Shown here: piece after piece, positions 33,000 to 41,789 of the stretch
Numbering within the stretch: position 1 is the stretch's first letter
Layout: every line of letters starts with the position of its first letter
Assembly (NCBI GenBank): GCA_963828825.1
Contig: CAWHGF010000007.1
Coordinates: 1,054,001 to 1,118,000, forward strand
Length of the DNA stretch: 64,000 bases
Reading direction: 5' to 3'
From: Bog-473 sp963828825
GTDB lineage: Bacteria; Actinomycetota; Acidimicrobiia; Acidimicrobiales; RAAP-2
Notes under the pieces: generated by a model
Databases searched by the model: none
What the model was told of the DNA's origin: nothing
Seen by the model: only the letters and a program-made list of their open reading frames with translations
Translations under genes and position numbers: made by a program

Positions 33000-34410
33000 T
33001 CACACCGTTGGGCCAGGGGTCTTGACGAAGGCGGCGAAGGGCGGCTGCTCCCCCGCGGGCGGCAGCGGCGCAGTGGAGATGCCGGTGGGGTTCCCCGGCG
33101 CGGCCAGAGTCGGGGGATCGGCGAACGCGGCGCGTGCTCAGGTCGAGGCAGTCGAGCAGGTCATTGGCGTTGGCGTCCCGGTAGGTCATGGCCGGAAGGT
33201 TCCACTTGCGCTCGATCGTCTTCAACACCGAGGTGTGGTCGTACACCGTGTGGGACACGAAGTGTGGCTTGCTGTACGGAGAGACCACCACGGTCGGAAC
33301 CCGGAAGCCGTAGCGGTCGTAGCCACCGGGCTGATCGGTTGTCGCGATGTCGGGCGGGATGTCGTCAGGCGGGATCGCGGCCGGCGGTGGAACGTGGTCG
33401 TAGTAGCCACCGTGCTCGTCGTAGGTCCACACGAGGAGCGTTCGGTCCCACGCCGGGCTGTTCAGCAGCGAGCCGACCACTGTCGAGACGAAGTGCTCCC
33501 CGAGCGAGAGGTCCTGAGGGTTCTCCTCGGTGCCCGTCAGAATGTTCGGATCGACGTACGACACCGCCGGCAGCGAGCCCGACTTGGCGTCGGCGTGGAA
33601 CTGATCGATCGTCTTGATCCGATTCGGGTTCTTCGTCGCGATGTCGGAGATCACGTACAGGGTTGAGACGTTGGTGGCGTAGCTCGCCCAGCTGATGCCG
33701 TGCGCGTCGAGGCGGTCGAAGATGGTCCCGTTGGGCGGGATCCCCGTGATCGACGAGAGCTCGGTGGCGATCAGCCCGAAGGCCGTTCCGGCCAGTAGGA
33801 AGCGGCGATTCGGGTACGTCTGCGCCAGCACCGAGCAGAAGTAGCGGTCACAGAGTGGGAACGTGCGGGCCAGCGAATAGTAGAAGGGGATCTCCTCACC
33901 CGTGTAGTACGCCATCGACCAGTCGCTGCTGCTCTCGGGCCCGATGAACCCGTCGTTGCGGCCCTGCCCGTACTGGATGTGACTGGCGTCCCAGGTCTGG
34001 GTGACGTGGCCGGCCTGACTGGTGTCAGTCTCGTGGAACGCGCGGACGTAGCCACCCGTGGGGTCCGGATTCGTGTTTCTCGGGCGTCCCTGACGGTCGA
34101 GAGTGAACCCGTCGCCTCGGCCGAGCATCCCGAGGTAGTTGTCGAAAGAGTGGTTCTCCTGCATCACGACCACGATGTGGTCGATCTCTGGCATCGTGTC
34201 GGTGCCCTCGGGCAGGCTCGGGTCGGGTCGGGATCCGGGATGGCGCCACCGGGACCGCGGCGGGAGGCCCGAGAACGGCGCCGCGGCCAGCTTCGTGGCT
34301 GCTGAGGCGCTGTCGATCGTGCCGGCGCTGAGCCCGATGGTCGCTGCCCCCACCCCGAGCGCCCCCTGCAGGACCTGACGTCTCGACCAGCCCCGGTCCG
34401 CGCTCACCAC
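33000..34410 (-). CDS. Tat-exported phosphoesterase (phospholipase C / AcpA family), frameshifted near the 3' end
   Basis: Predicted secreted phosphoesterase, about 469 residues after correction. The signal has the twin-arginine motif SRRQVLQGALGVGAATIGLS. The phosphoesterase domain shows IDHIVVVMQENHSFDNYLG, LCDRYFCSVLAQTYPNRRF, SYVDPNIL, LLVWTYDEHGGYYDHVPPP, RYGFRVPTVVVSPYSKP and YDHTSVLKTIERKW. After DLLDCLDLST the frame as written gives an Arg-rich tail ending at 32986. Dropping one base near 33125-33136 restores PAFADPPTLAAPGNPTGIS... and a stop at 33000, so either an indel error or a real frameshift is present. Start GTG 34410. Substrate unknown. Confidence 0.85.
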
Positions 34411-34462
34411 CCGCCATTAGACCACGGGTCCGGCGGACGTCAAGCGCCGTCGGTGCCTCCAA

Positions 34463-35953
34463 TCAGGACTCGTACCCGCTCGGCACCTCTTCGAGAATGA
34501 CGGTCTTGGTCTCGAGGAAGGGCAGCAGACCCTCCCTGCCACCCTCGCGGCCGATGCCCGACTGCTTGAACCCGCCGAAAGCGATGCCGAAGTCGGTACG
34601 CCACGCGTTGTGCCCCACGGTGCCCGAGCGTAGCCGGCGGGCGACGTCGCGGGCCCGATCGGCTTCCCGGGTGAACACCGAGGCGTTGAGGCCGTAAATG
34701 GTGTCGTTGGCGATCGCCACCATGTCATCCTCGTCGGCCGCTGGGATGACACCCAGGACCGGGCCGAAGATCTCCTCCTGGGCGACGGTGGAGGCGTTGT
34801 CGACCCGGGAGAACACCGTCGGTTCGACGTACCAGCCCCGATCGAGGTGGCCCGGGCGCCCTCCGCCGGTGACCAGCGTGGCCCCCTCCCCGACTCCCTT
34901 GGCGATGTACCCCTCCACGCGGTCGCGCTGGCGGGCGGAGGTCAGGGGGCCGATCTGGGTCGACGGGTCGAACGGGTCGCCGACCCGCGCCGAGGAGAAG
35001 ACCGCCACCAGCGCGTCGACGAACTCGTCGTGCCGGTGCTCGGACACCACGATCCGGGTAAGCGACGAGCAGACCTGGCCGGCCAGGAAGCACTCCGATC
35101 GGGCCAGGGTCTCGGCGGCGGCCTCGAGGTCGGCGTCGTCGAGGATGACCGCTGCCGACTTGCCGCCCAGCTCGAGAGTGCAGCGGGCGATCCGCTCCCC
35201 GCACAGCGAGGCGATGCGGCGCCCCGTCGCGGTCGATCCGGTGAAGGTGATCTTGTCCACTCCCGGGTCGCGCACGAGCAACTCCGAGACGTCGCGCTCG
35301 GCAGTGATCACGTTGAGCACGCCGGGCGGCAGGCCGATGGCCTCCGCGGCCTCGGCCACCAGATAGCCCTCACCGGGCGCCTCCGGCGACAGTTTGAGCA
35401 CCACCGTGCACCCGGCCAGCAGGGCCGGGCCGATCTTGTGGGAGATCAGGCTGAGGGGGGCGTTCCACGGGATGATGGCGCCCACCACACCCACCGGCTC
35501 GCGGACCAGCAGGCCGAAGACGCCGCCCATGCTCGGCTGGGCCCGCTCCTCGAACGGGAACGTCTCGGCCAGAGCCGCGTAGGCGTCGAACGGCATCCCG
35601 GCGAACTGCCCGGCCGCCAGCGCCGTCGTGTAGAGCGCGCCGGACTCCCGGGGCCAGATCTGTCCGAGATCCTCCGCCCGGTCCGCCACCGCCTTTCCCA
35701 GCTGGCGCAGGTAGTCGGCGCGCTCGGCGTGGCTGAGGGTGGGCCACGGACCTCGGTCGAAGGCAGCACGAGCAGCAGCCACCGCGCGTGAGACATCGGC
35801 CGGACTGGCACCCGGCACTCGGAGGAACCGCTCCTCGGTCGCCGGGTCGATGACATCGATCACCGCGTCCGAGGTGGGCTCGACCCACGCTCCCCCGATG
35901 AAGAAGCGATCGACATGATGAAGCGGCACCGGTTGACGGTCGACGATGGTCAT
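34463..35953 (-). CDS. NAD(P)-dependent aldehyde dehydrogenase
   Basis: Oxidises an aldehyde to the carboxylic acid; 496 residues. Motifs: IIPWNAPLSLISHKIGPALL, VLKLSPEAPGEG, ITFTGSTATGRRIASLCG, catalytic Glu in CTLELGGKSAAVI, catalytic Cys in FLAGQVCSSLTRIVV, EEIFGPVLGV and FGGFKQSGIGREGG. ATG 35953 has GGAGG 7 bases upstream. The Cys is followed by SS rather than the more usual QGQRC-type context, within family variation. No operon partner; substrate unknown. Confidence 0.95.
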   Translation of the reverse strand: MTIVDRQPVPLHHVDRFFIGGAWVEPTSDAVIDVIDPATEERFLRVPGASPADVSRAVAAARAAFDRGPWPTLSHAERADYLRQLGKAVADRAEDLGQIWPRESGALYTTALAAGQFAGMPFDAYAALAETFPFEERAQPSMGGVFGLLVREPVGVVGAIIPWNAPLSLISHKIGPALLAGCTVVLKLSPEAPGEGYLVAEAAEAIGLPPGVLNVITAERDVSELLVRDPGVDKITFTGSTATGRRIASLCGERIARCTLELGGKSAAVILDDADLEAAAETLARSECFLAGQVCSSLTRIVVSEHRHDEFVDALVAVFSSARVGDPFDPSTQIGPLTSARQRDRVEGYIAKGVGEGATLVTGGGRPGHLDRGWYVEPTVFSRVDNASTVAQEEIFGPVLGVIPAADEDDMVAIANDTIYGLNASVFTREADRARDVARRLRSGTVGHNAWRTDFGIAFGGFKQSGIGREGGREGLLPFLETKTVILEEVPSGYES

Positions 35954-36415
35954 GACGTTCCTCCCGTTCGCAATTCGAGCCGATGGCGCGCGGTCGAACC
36001 GCGTCCTGCAACCATTCTGCTCGGCTGGCACGAGTGGCGCTCTTCTGTTGGCCGGACCTCGCCGCTGCGCCCGGTCTGCGGAAAGGGGGCAAATATCCCC
36101 ACCCACCAGGGAAACATTGCCTCCGTCACATCCTCGATGGTGGTGGTGCCTCCAGGCCGCAGGCTCGCTGTCTGTCCGTACGGGAGGATGCGTTCACGGT
36201 TGAGGAGGCCGACGAGGTGCTGGTCGGGGGACGTGACACCCGATCGGCGGCGCCATCGAAGATCGAGGTCGGAAAGGCCTGATTCCTTGTCCATCCCTGA
36301 GGGCGATGGCGTCGCCGAGCAAGTGGTTGGGCTGATGTGTCCGATCGGCCAGCATCGGCTCCGACGTCTCTGAGGAAGGCACCAACCGGGTGCCCCTATT
36401 GAAAGGACACTGACG
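35954..36415. other. Intergenic region between aldehyde dehydrogenase and YCII gene
   Basis: About 460 bases between divergent genes. Frames crossing it do not resemble known proteins. It should carry both promoters; GAAAGGACACTGACG near 36400 supplies a ribosome-binding site for the YCII gene. Nothing else is seen. Confidence 0.4.
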
Positions 36416-36832
36416 GTGAAGTACATGATCTTGACGTTCGCCTCACAGCAGGACTACCAGGAGATGGTCGGACAGCCTTCGGAGCAGTCCGCGTGGACCC
36501 AGGAGGAGTGGGCGGCGCTGGGGGCGTTCATGCAGGCGTTCAACCAGGAACTGCTGGACTCGGGAGAGCTCGTCGAGACACGCGGTCTGAGCGCTCCCGT
36601 GCACACTCGACGGGTCCGGTCCAGAGAGGGTGTTCCCGTAGTCACCGACGGGCCCTACGCCGAGGCCGAGGAGGTGCTCGCCGGCTACTGGGTCGTGGAG
36701 TGCGAGAGCTTCGATCGGGCGACCGAGATCGCTTCTCGGCTTTCCAGCTGTCCGGGCCCCGAACACGTCCGGGCGCGCGCCCACGCAGATGTGCGGCCGA
36801 TCGACGAGCACCAGCCGGACTTCGAGGGCTGA
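36416..36832 (+). CDS. YCII/DGPF-domain protein paired with an ECF sigma factor
   Basis: 138 residues of the YCII-related (DGPF) family: KYMILTFASQQDYQEM, GELVETRGLSAPVHTRRV, and the signature VVTDGPYAEAEEVLAGYWVVE. Members are small ferredoxin-like proteins, many of which are encoded with ECF sigma factors. The start GTG 36416 gives VKYMILTF. A sigma gene of the expected type begins 19 bases after the stop. The DGPF protein may be the target or the regulator of that sigma factor; the mechanism is not known in the family. Confidence 0.9.
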   Translation: MKYMILTFASQQDYQEMVGQPSEQSAWTQEEWAALGAFMQAFNQELLDSGELVETRGLSAPVHTRRVRSREGVPVVTDGPYAEAEEVLAGYWVVECESFDRATEIASRLSSCPGPEHVRARAHADVRPIDEHQPDFEG

Positions 36833-36851
36833 GCGTGAGTGGTGGTCGCAG

Positions 36852-38093
36852 GTGATCGCGGCCGGGATCGAGGACCTGTTGCGTCGCCTGACGCCGCAGG
36901 TCCTCGGCGCGTTGGTTCGCCGCTACGGCAACTTTGATCTCGCCGAGGACGCCACCCAGGAGGCGCTGGCCGCGGCCGCGGCGCGCTGGCCCCGGGACGG
37001 GCTGCCCGACAATCCACGGGCTTGGCTCATCACGGTGGCGTCGCGCCGGCTCACCGACCTCTTGCGCTCTGAGCAGGCGCGTCGGCGCCGGGAAGACACG
37101 GTCGCCGGATGGACGCTGGACGGGCGCGGCGTCCCGGGCGCGGACGAGCCCCGTCCCGGCGACATCGACGACACGCTCGTGTTGCTGTTCTTGTGCTGCC
37201 ACCCGTCGCTGTCGGTCGCCTCGCAGATCGCCCTGACGCTGCGAGCCGTCGGCGGGCTGAGCGCCGCCGAAATCGCCCGTGCCCTGCTCGGGTCCGAGCA
37301 GACGATGACTCGCCGGATCAGCCGGGCGAAGCAGTCGATCAAAGCAAGCGGCATCCCCTTCGCCCTCCCCGACGCCGACGAACTCGGGGGCCGCCTGGAC
37401 GCAGTCCTCCGGGTTCTGTACCTGATCTTCAACGAGGGGTACGCGAGCACGACGGGGACTGCGCTGGTCCGGGTCGACCTGGCCGAGGAAGCGATCCGCC
37501 TCGCCCGGGGTCTCCGTGCGGCGCTAGACGACGACAGCGAGGTAGCCGGGTTGCTCGCGCTGATGCTGCTCGTGCACGCTCGACACCGGGCCCGCACGGC
37601 CCCTGACGGGTCGCTCATCCCCATGGCGGAGCAAGACCGCAGCCTGTGGGACCGGGGTGCCATCGAGGAAGGGACCGCGCTCCTCACCGCCGCGCTTCCT
37701 GGCGGGTCGATCGGGCCATATCAGCTCCAGGCGGCAATCGCCGCCCTCCACGATGAGGCAGAGCGCCCCGAAGCGACCGACTGGCCCCAGATCGTCGCCC
37801 TCTACGGCGTCCTACTTCGCTTGGACGACAACCCGGTCGTCGCGCTCAACCACGCCGTCGCCCTCAGCATGGTCGCCGGGCCCCTGGCCGGCCTCGAACA
37901 GGTCCAGCGTCTCGGCGCCGACTCCCGGGTCAACGCCGACCGGCGCTTCCACGCCGTCCGTGGCCACCTCCTCGAAATGGCGGGCGACCGTGCCGCCGCG
38001 ATCGAGGCGTACCGAGCCGCAGCCCGAGCGGCCACGAACCTCCAGCAACAGCGCTACCTCAATCAGCAGATCACCCGACTGCAGGCCCCGTAG
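36852..38093 (+). CDS. ECF sigma factor of the ECF42 type with C-terminal TPR-like extension
   Basis: 413 residues from GTG 36852. Sigma region 2 is RRYGNFDLAEDATQEALAAA with NPRAWLITVASRRLTDLLR. Region 4 is CCHPSLSVASQIALTLRAVGG, LSAAEIARALLGSEQTMTRRISRAKQSI (in shorter parts). A long C-terminal domain of about 230 residues follows (LYLIFNEGYAST, LALMLLVHARHRARTA, NHAVALSMVAGPLAGLEQV), as in ECF42, where this extension is needed for activity and no membrane anti-sigma exists. It is paired with a DGPF/YCII gene, also an ECF42 mark. ATG 36789 would overlap the YCII gene by 44 bases and is less likely. Confidence 0.9.
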   Translation: MIAAGIEDLLRRLTPQVLGALVRRYGNFDLAEDATQEALAAAAARWPRDGLPDNPRAWLITVASRRLTDLLRSEQARRRREDTVAGWTLDGRGVPGADEPRPGDIDDTLVLLFLCCHPSLSVASQIALTLRAVGGLSAAEIARALLGSEQTMTRRISRAKQSIKASGIPFALPDADELGGRLDAVLRVLYLIFNEGYASTTGTALVRVDLAEEAIRLARGLRAALDDDSEVAGLLALMLLVHARHRARTAPDGSLIPMAEQDRSLWDRGAIEEGTALLTAALPGGSIGPYQLQAAIAALHDEAERPEATDWPQIVALYGVLLRLDDNPVVALNHAVALSMVAGPLAGLEQVQRLGADSRVNADRRFHAVRGHLLEMAGDRAAAIEAYRAAARAATNLQQQRYLNQQITRLQAP

Positions 38094-38304
38094 AGAACCG
38101 TCCGGTGACATCGCACAGTAGGTGCCGTTGGGGCGGCAACGATATCGGCGGCGTGCCACGGTCATCACGGCGGTGGACGTGACTGCGACGGCTTTGACTC
38201 ACGACGGACGAACAAAGGGGCTCTTCGATCTGAGCGGGGTGCGGCTATTGGCGCGCTGCGGTTTGGACGCCTCGGTTGGGTGGTCGGAGTCGCGATCCAG
38301 AGGT
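38094..38304. other. Noncoding stretch between convergent genes
   Basis: About 210 bases between the sigma-factor stop and the hydrolase stop. No gene, repeat or strong hairpin is recognised. Confidence 0.35.
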
Positions 38305-39192
38305 TCAGGTGGCGTCAACGATGCTGAAGAAGTCGAGAAGAGCGTGTGCTACCTGGTCGGGTACCTCTAGGGCCGGGTAGTGGCCGACGCCTTCGAGTTT
38401 CACTGATCGGACTGGATCGGAGCTGACCTGGCTCATCGTTGCAAAGGTGAACTCGCCGCCTCCAGCTCCGATCGCCAGCCCCGGGATGCTCAGCTTGTGG
38501 CCGGCGAGAAGTGTTGCGAGCTCGTCGCCTTCTCGGAGCATCGACTGGTAGAGGCCGATCGCTCCGCGCGAGCCGTCGGGACGGGAGTAGGTGCGGACGA
38601 ACTCGTCGATGTCGGTGGCGGTGATCGCTCCGGGGGTGGCGCTCATGGCCGGAAAGGCGAACTGTCCGAGGAACTCGCGCTCGCGACCGGCGAGGAGCAT
38701 CTCGGGGATCCCGGGGGCGGCAAGAACGCCGATGTGCCAGCTGCCCCCGTGAGTGACGTCGGCCAGCATCTCGAGGCCGAGCCCCGGTAGGCCCATCTCG
38801 ATGGCGGTGAAGCTGCGCACATCTTCGGGGTGCGTCGCGGCGAGACGCACGACAGTCGCCCCGCTGATGTCCTGGCCGGTGAGGTGCACTGGGCCATCGT
38901 TGAGCTCTTCGATCAGATGGTGCAGGTCCTCGGCGGAGGTCTTGCTGTCGTAGGCGCCTGACCCGTTGTCAGAGTCACCGAACCCGCGGAGATCCACCGC
39001 ATAGACACGGTGGCCGGCGGCGAGCAGCGGGATGATCTTGCGGAAGGTCCACCACGTCTCGGGGAACCCATGGACCAGCAGAACTGGCGTTCCTTCAGTG
39101 CCCGCCGCCACGTAATGCAGCTCAGTCCCGTTGACCTTGGCGTAGTGGTGCATCACCCCGGCCGGTGCGGCCTGCTCGACTGTTGCGGTCAT
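38305..39192 (-). CDS. Alpha/beta hydrolase, epoxide-hydrolase-like, MarR-controlled
   Basis: 295 residues from ATG 39192, with GGGAG 6 bases upstream. Family features: VLLVHGFPETWWTFRKIIP with the HGxP oxyanion motif, VYAVDLRGFGDSDNG, the nucleophile Asp in LTGQDISGATVVRLAA, and the catalytic His in GVGHYPALEVPDQVA. An Asp nucleophile with HGFPE is typical of epoxide hydrolases and haloalkane dehalogenases. The gene is divergent from a MarR regulator with an inverted-repeat operator between them, so it is probably induced by a xenobiotic or aromatic compound; the true substrate is unknown. Confidence 0.92.
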   Translation of the reverse strand: MTATVEQAAPAGVMHHYAKVNGTELHYVAAGTEGTPVLLVHGFPETWWTFRKIIPLLAAGHRVYAVDLRGFGDSDNGSGAYDSKTSAEDLHHLIEELNDGPVHLTGQDISGATVVRLAATHPEDVRSFTAIEMGLPGLGLEMLADVTHGGSWHIGVLAAPGIPEMLLAGREREFLGQFAFPAMSATPGAITATDIDEFVRTYSRPDGSRGAIGLYQSMLREGDELATLLAGHKLSIPGLAIGAGGGEFTFATMSQVSSDPVRSVKLEGVGHYPALEVPDQVAHALLDFFSIVDAT

Positions 39193-39210
39193 GTCAATCT
39201 CCCTTGAATC

Positions 39211-39248
39211 GTCAACCTGGTTGTCCAAGAGTAGACAACCAGGTTGAC
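39211..39248. promoter_or_regulatory. Double MarR operator between divergent genes
   Basis: GTCAACCTGGTTGTC (39211-39225), 8-base spacer, then GACAACCAGGTTGAC (39234-39248): a perfect 15-base inverted repeat. Each arm also contains its own 11-base palindrome of the form CAACC-N-GGTTG, so two regulator dimers could bind side by side. It lies 19 bases upstream of the hydrolase start and its right arm covers the -35 box of the MarR promoter. Confidence 0.85.
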
Positions 39249-39273
39249 CTTATCAAGGCGTCTGCTTTACGAT
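39244..39273 (+). promoter_or_regulatory. marR promoter, TTGACC-N18-TACGAT, overlapping the operator
   Basis: TTGACC at 39244-39249 and TACGAT at 39268-39273 are separated by 18 bases. The -10 box ends 7 bases before the MarR ATG at 39281, so the transcript is probably leaderless. The -35 box is inside the right operator arm, which predicts autorepression. Confidence 0.7.
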
Positions 39274-39280
39274 CAGCTCA

Positions 39281-39760
39281 ATGTCACGCTCGGGCGCCGA
39301 CCTCGCACTGCTCCTCCTCGGAGGATTTCGCGTCCTGGTAGACGATGCGATCCTGGAGCTCGCCGAGCGCGGATACGAAGATGTGCGCCCCGTCCATGAC
39401 TTCGCAATGCGAGCCATCGCAGCGGGCGCCGACAATGCTTCGGAGCTGGGTCGCCGTCTGTCGGTCTCCAAGCAAGCGGCGGCAAAGACTGTGGCGGTGC
39501 TCGAGGAGCGCGGCGACGTGGCACGCGGTGCCGATCCGCTCGACGGCCGTCGCAAGCGCCTTCAGGTCACGGCGCTCGGCTTCGAAGTCATGCGAACAGG
39601 CGAAGCCGTCTTCGACGAATTGCGCGACAAGTGGAAACGGAAGATCGGCGCCAAGCAGCTCGAGCGCCTTGAGGCTGACCTGGCGACCCTGGTCGGAGCA
39701 TCGCCGGTGCGTGTCGACACGCCCGGCTGGATCGCCCACAGCCTCGACGAGGCGACCTAA
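39281..39760 (+). CDS. MarR-family transcriptional regulator
   Basis: 159 residues with a winged helix-turn-helix: AMRAIAAGADNASELGRRLS, VSKQAAAKTVAVLEERGDV, then the wing ARGADPLDGRRKRLQVTALG. The DxR of the wing (DPLDGRRKRLQVT) is the usual DNA-contact and salt-bridge site. The N- and C-terminal helices (DDAILELAERGYEDV, FDELRDKWKRKIGAKQLERL) form the dimer interface. It probably represses itself and the divergent epoxide-hydrolase-like gene through the 39211-39248 operator, with release by a small ligand. ATG 39281 suits a leaderless transcript. Confidence 0.93.
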   Translation: MSRSGADLALLLLGGFRVLVDDAILELAERGYEDVRPVHDFAMRAIAAGADNASELGRRLSVSKQAAAKTVAVLEERGDVARGADPLDGRRKRLQVTALGFEVMRTGEAVFDELRDKWKRKIGAKQLERLEADLATLVGASPVRVDTPGWIAHSLDEAT

Positions 39761-39815
39761 CGGTCAAGGAACATTAGGAGGACACCGATTGGTTGGCCTT
39801 CCGTCACGTCATCGG

Positions 39816-39888
39816 TGGAGGTGAAGGGACTCGAACCCTCGACCTACGGCTTGCAAAGCCGCCGCTCTTCCAGCTGAGCTACACCCCC
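39816..39888 (-). tRNA. tRNA-Ala(TGC)
   Basis: Reverse strand: acceptor GGGGGTG pairs with CACCTCC (one G-T pair); D arm AGCTCAGCTGGAAGAGC; anticodon stem CGGCT/AGCCG with loop TTGCA, anticodon TGC; T arm CGAGGG-TTCGAGT-CCCTTC. Discriminator A at 39816. CCA is not encoded. Confidence 0.96.
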
Positions 39889-40082
39889 CGGAGCACGCGA
39901 GACGGCCGGATCCACCACTCCGCACCTTGGGAGCACCATCGTAGGCCCGAAAGCGGTCGGCGCTCGGTTTCGGGGGCAGCCCCGCGGCGTCAGCAGTCTG
40001 CGAACCGACGTCGTCACCGCGATCAGAACGCTGGCGACGCCCGAGCGCTGCGCCCAGTTGCGGCCGGGCCGACGAGCGCCGA

Positions 40083-40088
40083 TAGGGT
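40083..40088 (+). promoter_or_regulatory. -10 box (TAGGGT) for a probably leaderless thioesterase transcript
   Basis: TAGGGT ends 8 bases before GTG 40097 with no ribosome-binding site between. Confidence 0.45.
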
Positions 40089-40096
40089 GCGGCTCC

Positions 40097-40912
40097 GTGG
40101 ACGCACGGACCTTCTTGGGGATGCAGCCTGACGGCGACGACCTGCACTGGCGCATGCGCGTGGTGCCGCAGCTCACGACACCGGGGAACTTCCTGTTCGG
40201 CGGGTGCGCGCTCGGGGCGGCACTCGTCGCGCTCGAAGCGGCTTCCGGACGGCCGACCGTATGGGCCAGCGGGCACTACCTCTCCTATGCACTCACTGAC
40301 GAGGAGCTTGTCTGGGACATCACACTGGCCGCCGTGGGAGGACACGTGACGCAGGGCCGAGCGGTCGGAAGCGTCGATGGCCGGGAGATCCTCACGGTCA
40401 ATGCGTCCCTGGGGAAGGACGAGCTGGCGGTCGGTGGGGTCTGGGTCGTGCCACCCGACGTCCCTCCTCCCGACCAGTGCCCGCCGCGCTTCCTGCCCGA
40501 CTTCTTCCGAAACTCAATCATGGACAGCGTCGAGGTCCGTTCAGCCCGGGGCCGGAGCTTCGAGGAGATGGACGGGACTCCCGGCAGCCCCGACTCCGCG
40601 TTGTGGGCGAGAGTGCCCGGCCATCTGACCCCCTCCGCCGCGACGCTCGCCATCTTCGGCGACTACGTCTCCGGGGCCATTTCCCAACCCCTCGGACGCC
40701 GCGCCATGGGACGGAGCCTCGACAACACACTCCGCATGGTCCAGCTCAAGCCGACCGAATGGGTGCTTTGCGACATCCACATGCATGCCCTCGTGGGCGG
40801 GTACGGCCAGGGGATCGCCTTCCTGTGGTCGCAGGACGGCGACCTCCTGGCGACGGCAAGCCAGTCGATCGGTGTGCGGTTGTGGCCGGAGGACGCCCAA
40901 CTGCCTCGTTAA
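40097..40912 (+). CDS. Acyl-CoA thioesterase, TesB-like double hotdog
   Basis: 271 residues from GTG 40097. The first hotdog repeat has NFLFGGCALGAALVALEAAS and WASGHYLSYALTDEELVWDI; the second has LAIFGDYVSGAIS, SLDNTLRMVQLKPTEWVLCD and IAFLWSQDGDLLATASQSIG. The Asp in SLDNT and the Gln in ATASQS correspond to catalytic residues of TesB-type enzymes. It probably hydrolyses medium- or long-chain acyl-CoA. GTG 40097 is chosen from the -10 box spacing; the frame opens slightly further upstream without a better start. An SGNH gene follows after 11 bases but shares no obvious function. Confidence 0.88.
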   Translation: MDARTFLGMQPDGDDLHWRMRVVPQLTTPGNFLFGGCALGAALVALEAASGRPTVWASGHYLSYALTDEELVWDITLAAVGGHVTQGRAVGSVDGREILTVNASLGKDELAVGGVWVVPPDVPPPDQCPPRFLPDFFRNSIMDSVEVRSARGRSFEEMDGTPGSPDSALWARVPGHLTPSAATLAIFGDYVSGAISQPLGRRAMGRSLDNTLRMVQLKPTEWVLCDIHMHALVGGYGQGIAFLWSQDGDLLATASQSIGVRLWPEDAQLPR

Positions 40913-40923
40913 GCCGAGGTGCG

Positions 40924-41679
40924 ATGACCAGACGCCCGCCCGAGCGGCGAAACTGTCGGGGCATGGACCGCGACTCGACCGCCGGCAAACGTGGCCGACC
41001 ATCCGGCAAGATCGCTGCTGCTGCGATCACCATTGTCGCAGTGGCGGGCGCCGTCACGGCCTTCCTCATACTGGAAACCTCGGCGACCTCCAGTCCGACA
41101 CACCACTTCGCGGCGACGAACCACCCCGATGCCACCACGGCGACCGCGGCGACCCCTCCGACGACGACAACGACGACCACCCGCCCGGCCGGCCCGGGAT
41201 TCGACGCCGGCCGGGTCACTGCCGTCGGAGACTCGGTGATGCTCGACTATGAGGACCCGCTCCAGACATCGATTCCCGGCATCAACGTGAACGCCGCCGT
41301 CAGCCGGCAGTGGTCCGATGGCGAATCGATCCTGCAGACCTTCAAGTCGGATGGGCTGCTCGGCGCGGACGTCATCGTCGGACTGGGCACCAACGGACCC
41401 ATCACCGACACCGACTTCGACGACATGATGGCGATCCTCGGCGGCGCGTCGCGGGTGGTGTTCGTGAACATCCACGTCGACCGCCCGTGGCAGGACTCCA
41501 ACAACGCCGTTCTCGCCAACGGCGCCGCTCGGTACCCGAACGTCGTCATCGCGGACTGGGCGACCCTGGCCGCCCAGAACCCGCAGTGGTTCGGCCCGGA
41601 CGGCACCCACCTCGCGATCGACGGGCCCGGGGCGGACGCGCTCGCGTCGTTGGTCGCCTCGACCCTGGCCAAGGGGTGA
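40924..41679 (+). CDS. Membrane-anchored SGNH-hydrolase domain protein (OatA C-terminal-like)
   Basis: 251 residues. After a basic N-terminus comes one membrane segment (IAAAAITIVAVAGAVTAFLIL, about residues 30-50, read in part), a Thr/Pro-rich linker with a TTTTTTT run, and an SGNH domain. Block I is VTAVGDSVMLDYEDPL with the Ser nucleophile, block III is VIVGLGTNGPI, and block V is FGPDGTHLAIDG with the Asp-x-x-His pair. This matches the extracytoplasmic SGNH domain fused to acyltransferase-3 proteins such as OatA, here on its own anchor, so peptidoglycan or polysaccharide O-acetyl transfer or removal is likely (inference). ATG 40924 follows GAGG; ATG 40963 is an alternative. Confidence 0.85.
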   Translation: MTRRPPERRNCRGMDRDSTAGKRGRPSGKIAAAAITIVAVAGAVTAFLILETSATSSPTHHFAATNHPDATTATAATPPTTTTTTTRPAGPGFDAGRVTAVGDSVMLDYEDPLQTSIPGINVNAAVSRQWSDGESILQTFKSDGLLGADVIVGLGTNGPITDTDFDDMMAILGGASRVVFVNIHVDRPWQDSNNAVLANGAARYPNVVIADWATLAAQNPQWFGPDGTHLAIDGPGADALASLVASTLAKG

Positions 41680-41750
41680 GTCCGCGCCAGCGGCGTCGCG
41701 GAGGGGGAGGGACCGTGGTGTGGCCCCACACGTCCTCCAGCCGAACAAGC

Positions 41751-41789
41751 GGGGCTATAGCTCAGTCGGGTGGAGCGCAGCACTGATAA
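41751..41789 (+). pseudogene. 5' half of a tRNA-Ile(GAT)-like gene, cut in the anticodon loop
   Basis: GGGGCTATAGCTCAGTCGG is identical to the 5' end of the intact tRNA-Ile at 43760; the next bases differ at GTG versus TTA, then GAGCGCAGCACTGATA is again identical. After the loop sequence CTGATA (41783-41788) similarity stops abruptly. No 3' half follows; a matching 3' half lies at 47462. Confidence 0.8.

Noticed and set aside
33022..33666. Forward frame over the phosphoesterase 3' region
   Set aside because: Antisense to the phosphoesterase, whose domain motifs extend through this stretch.
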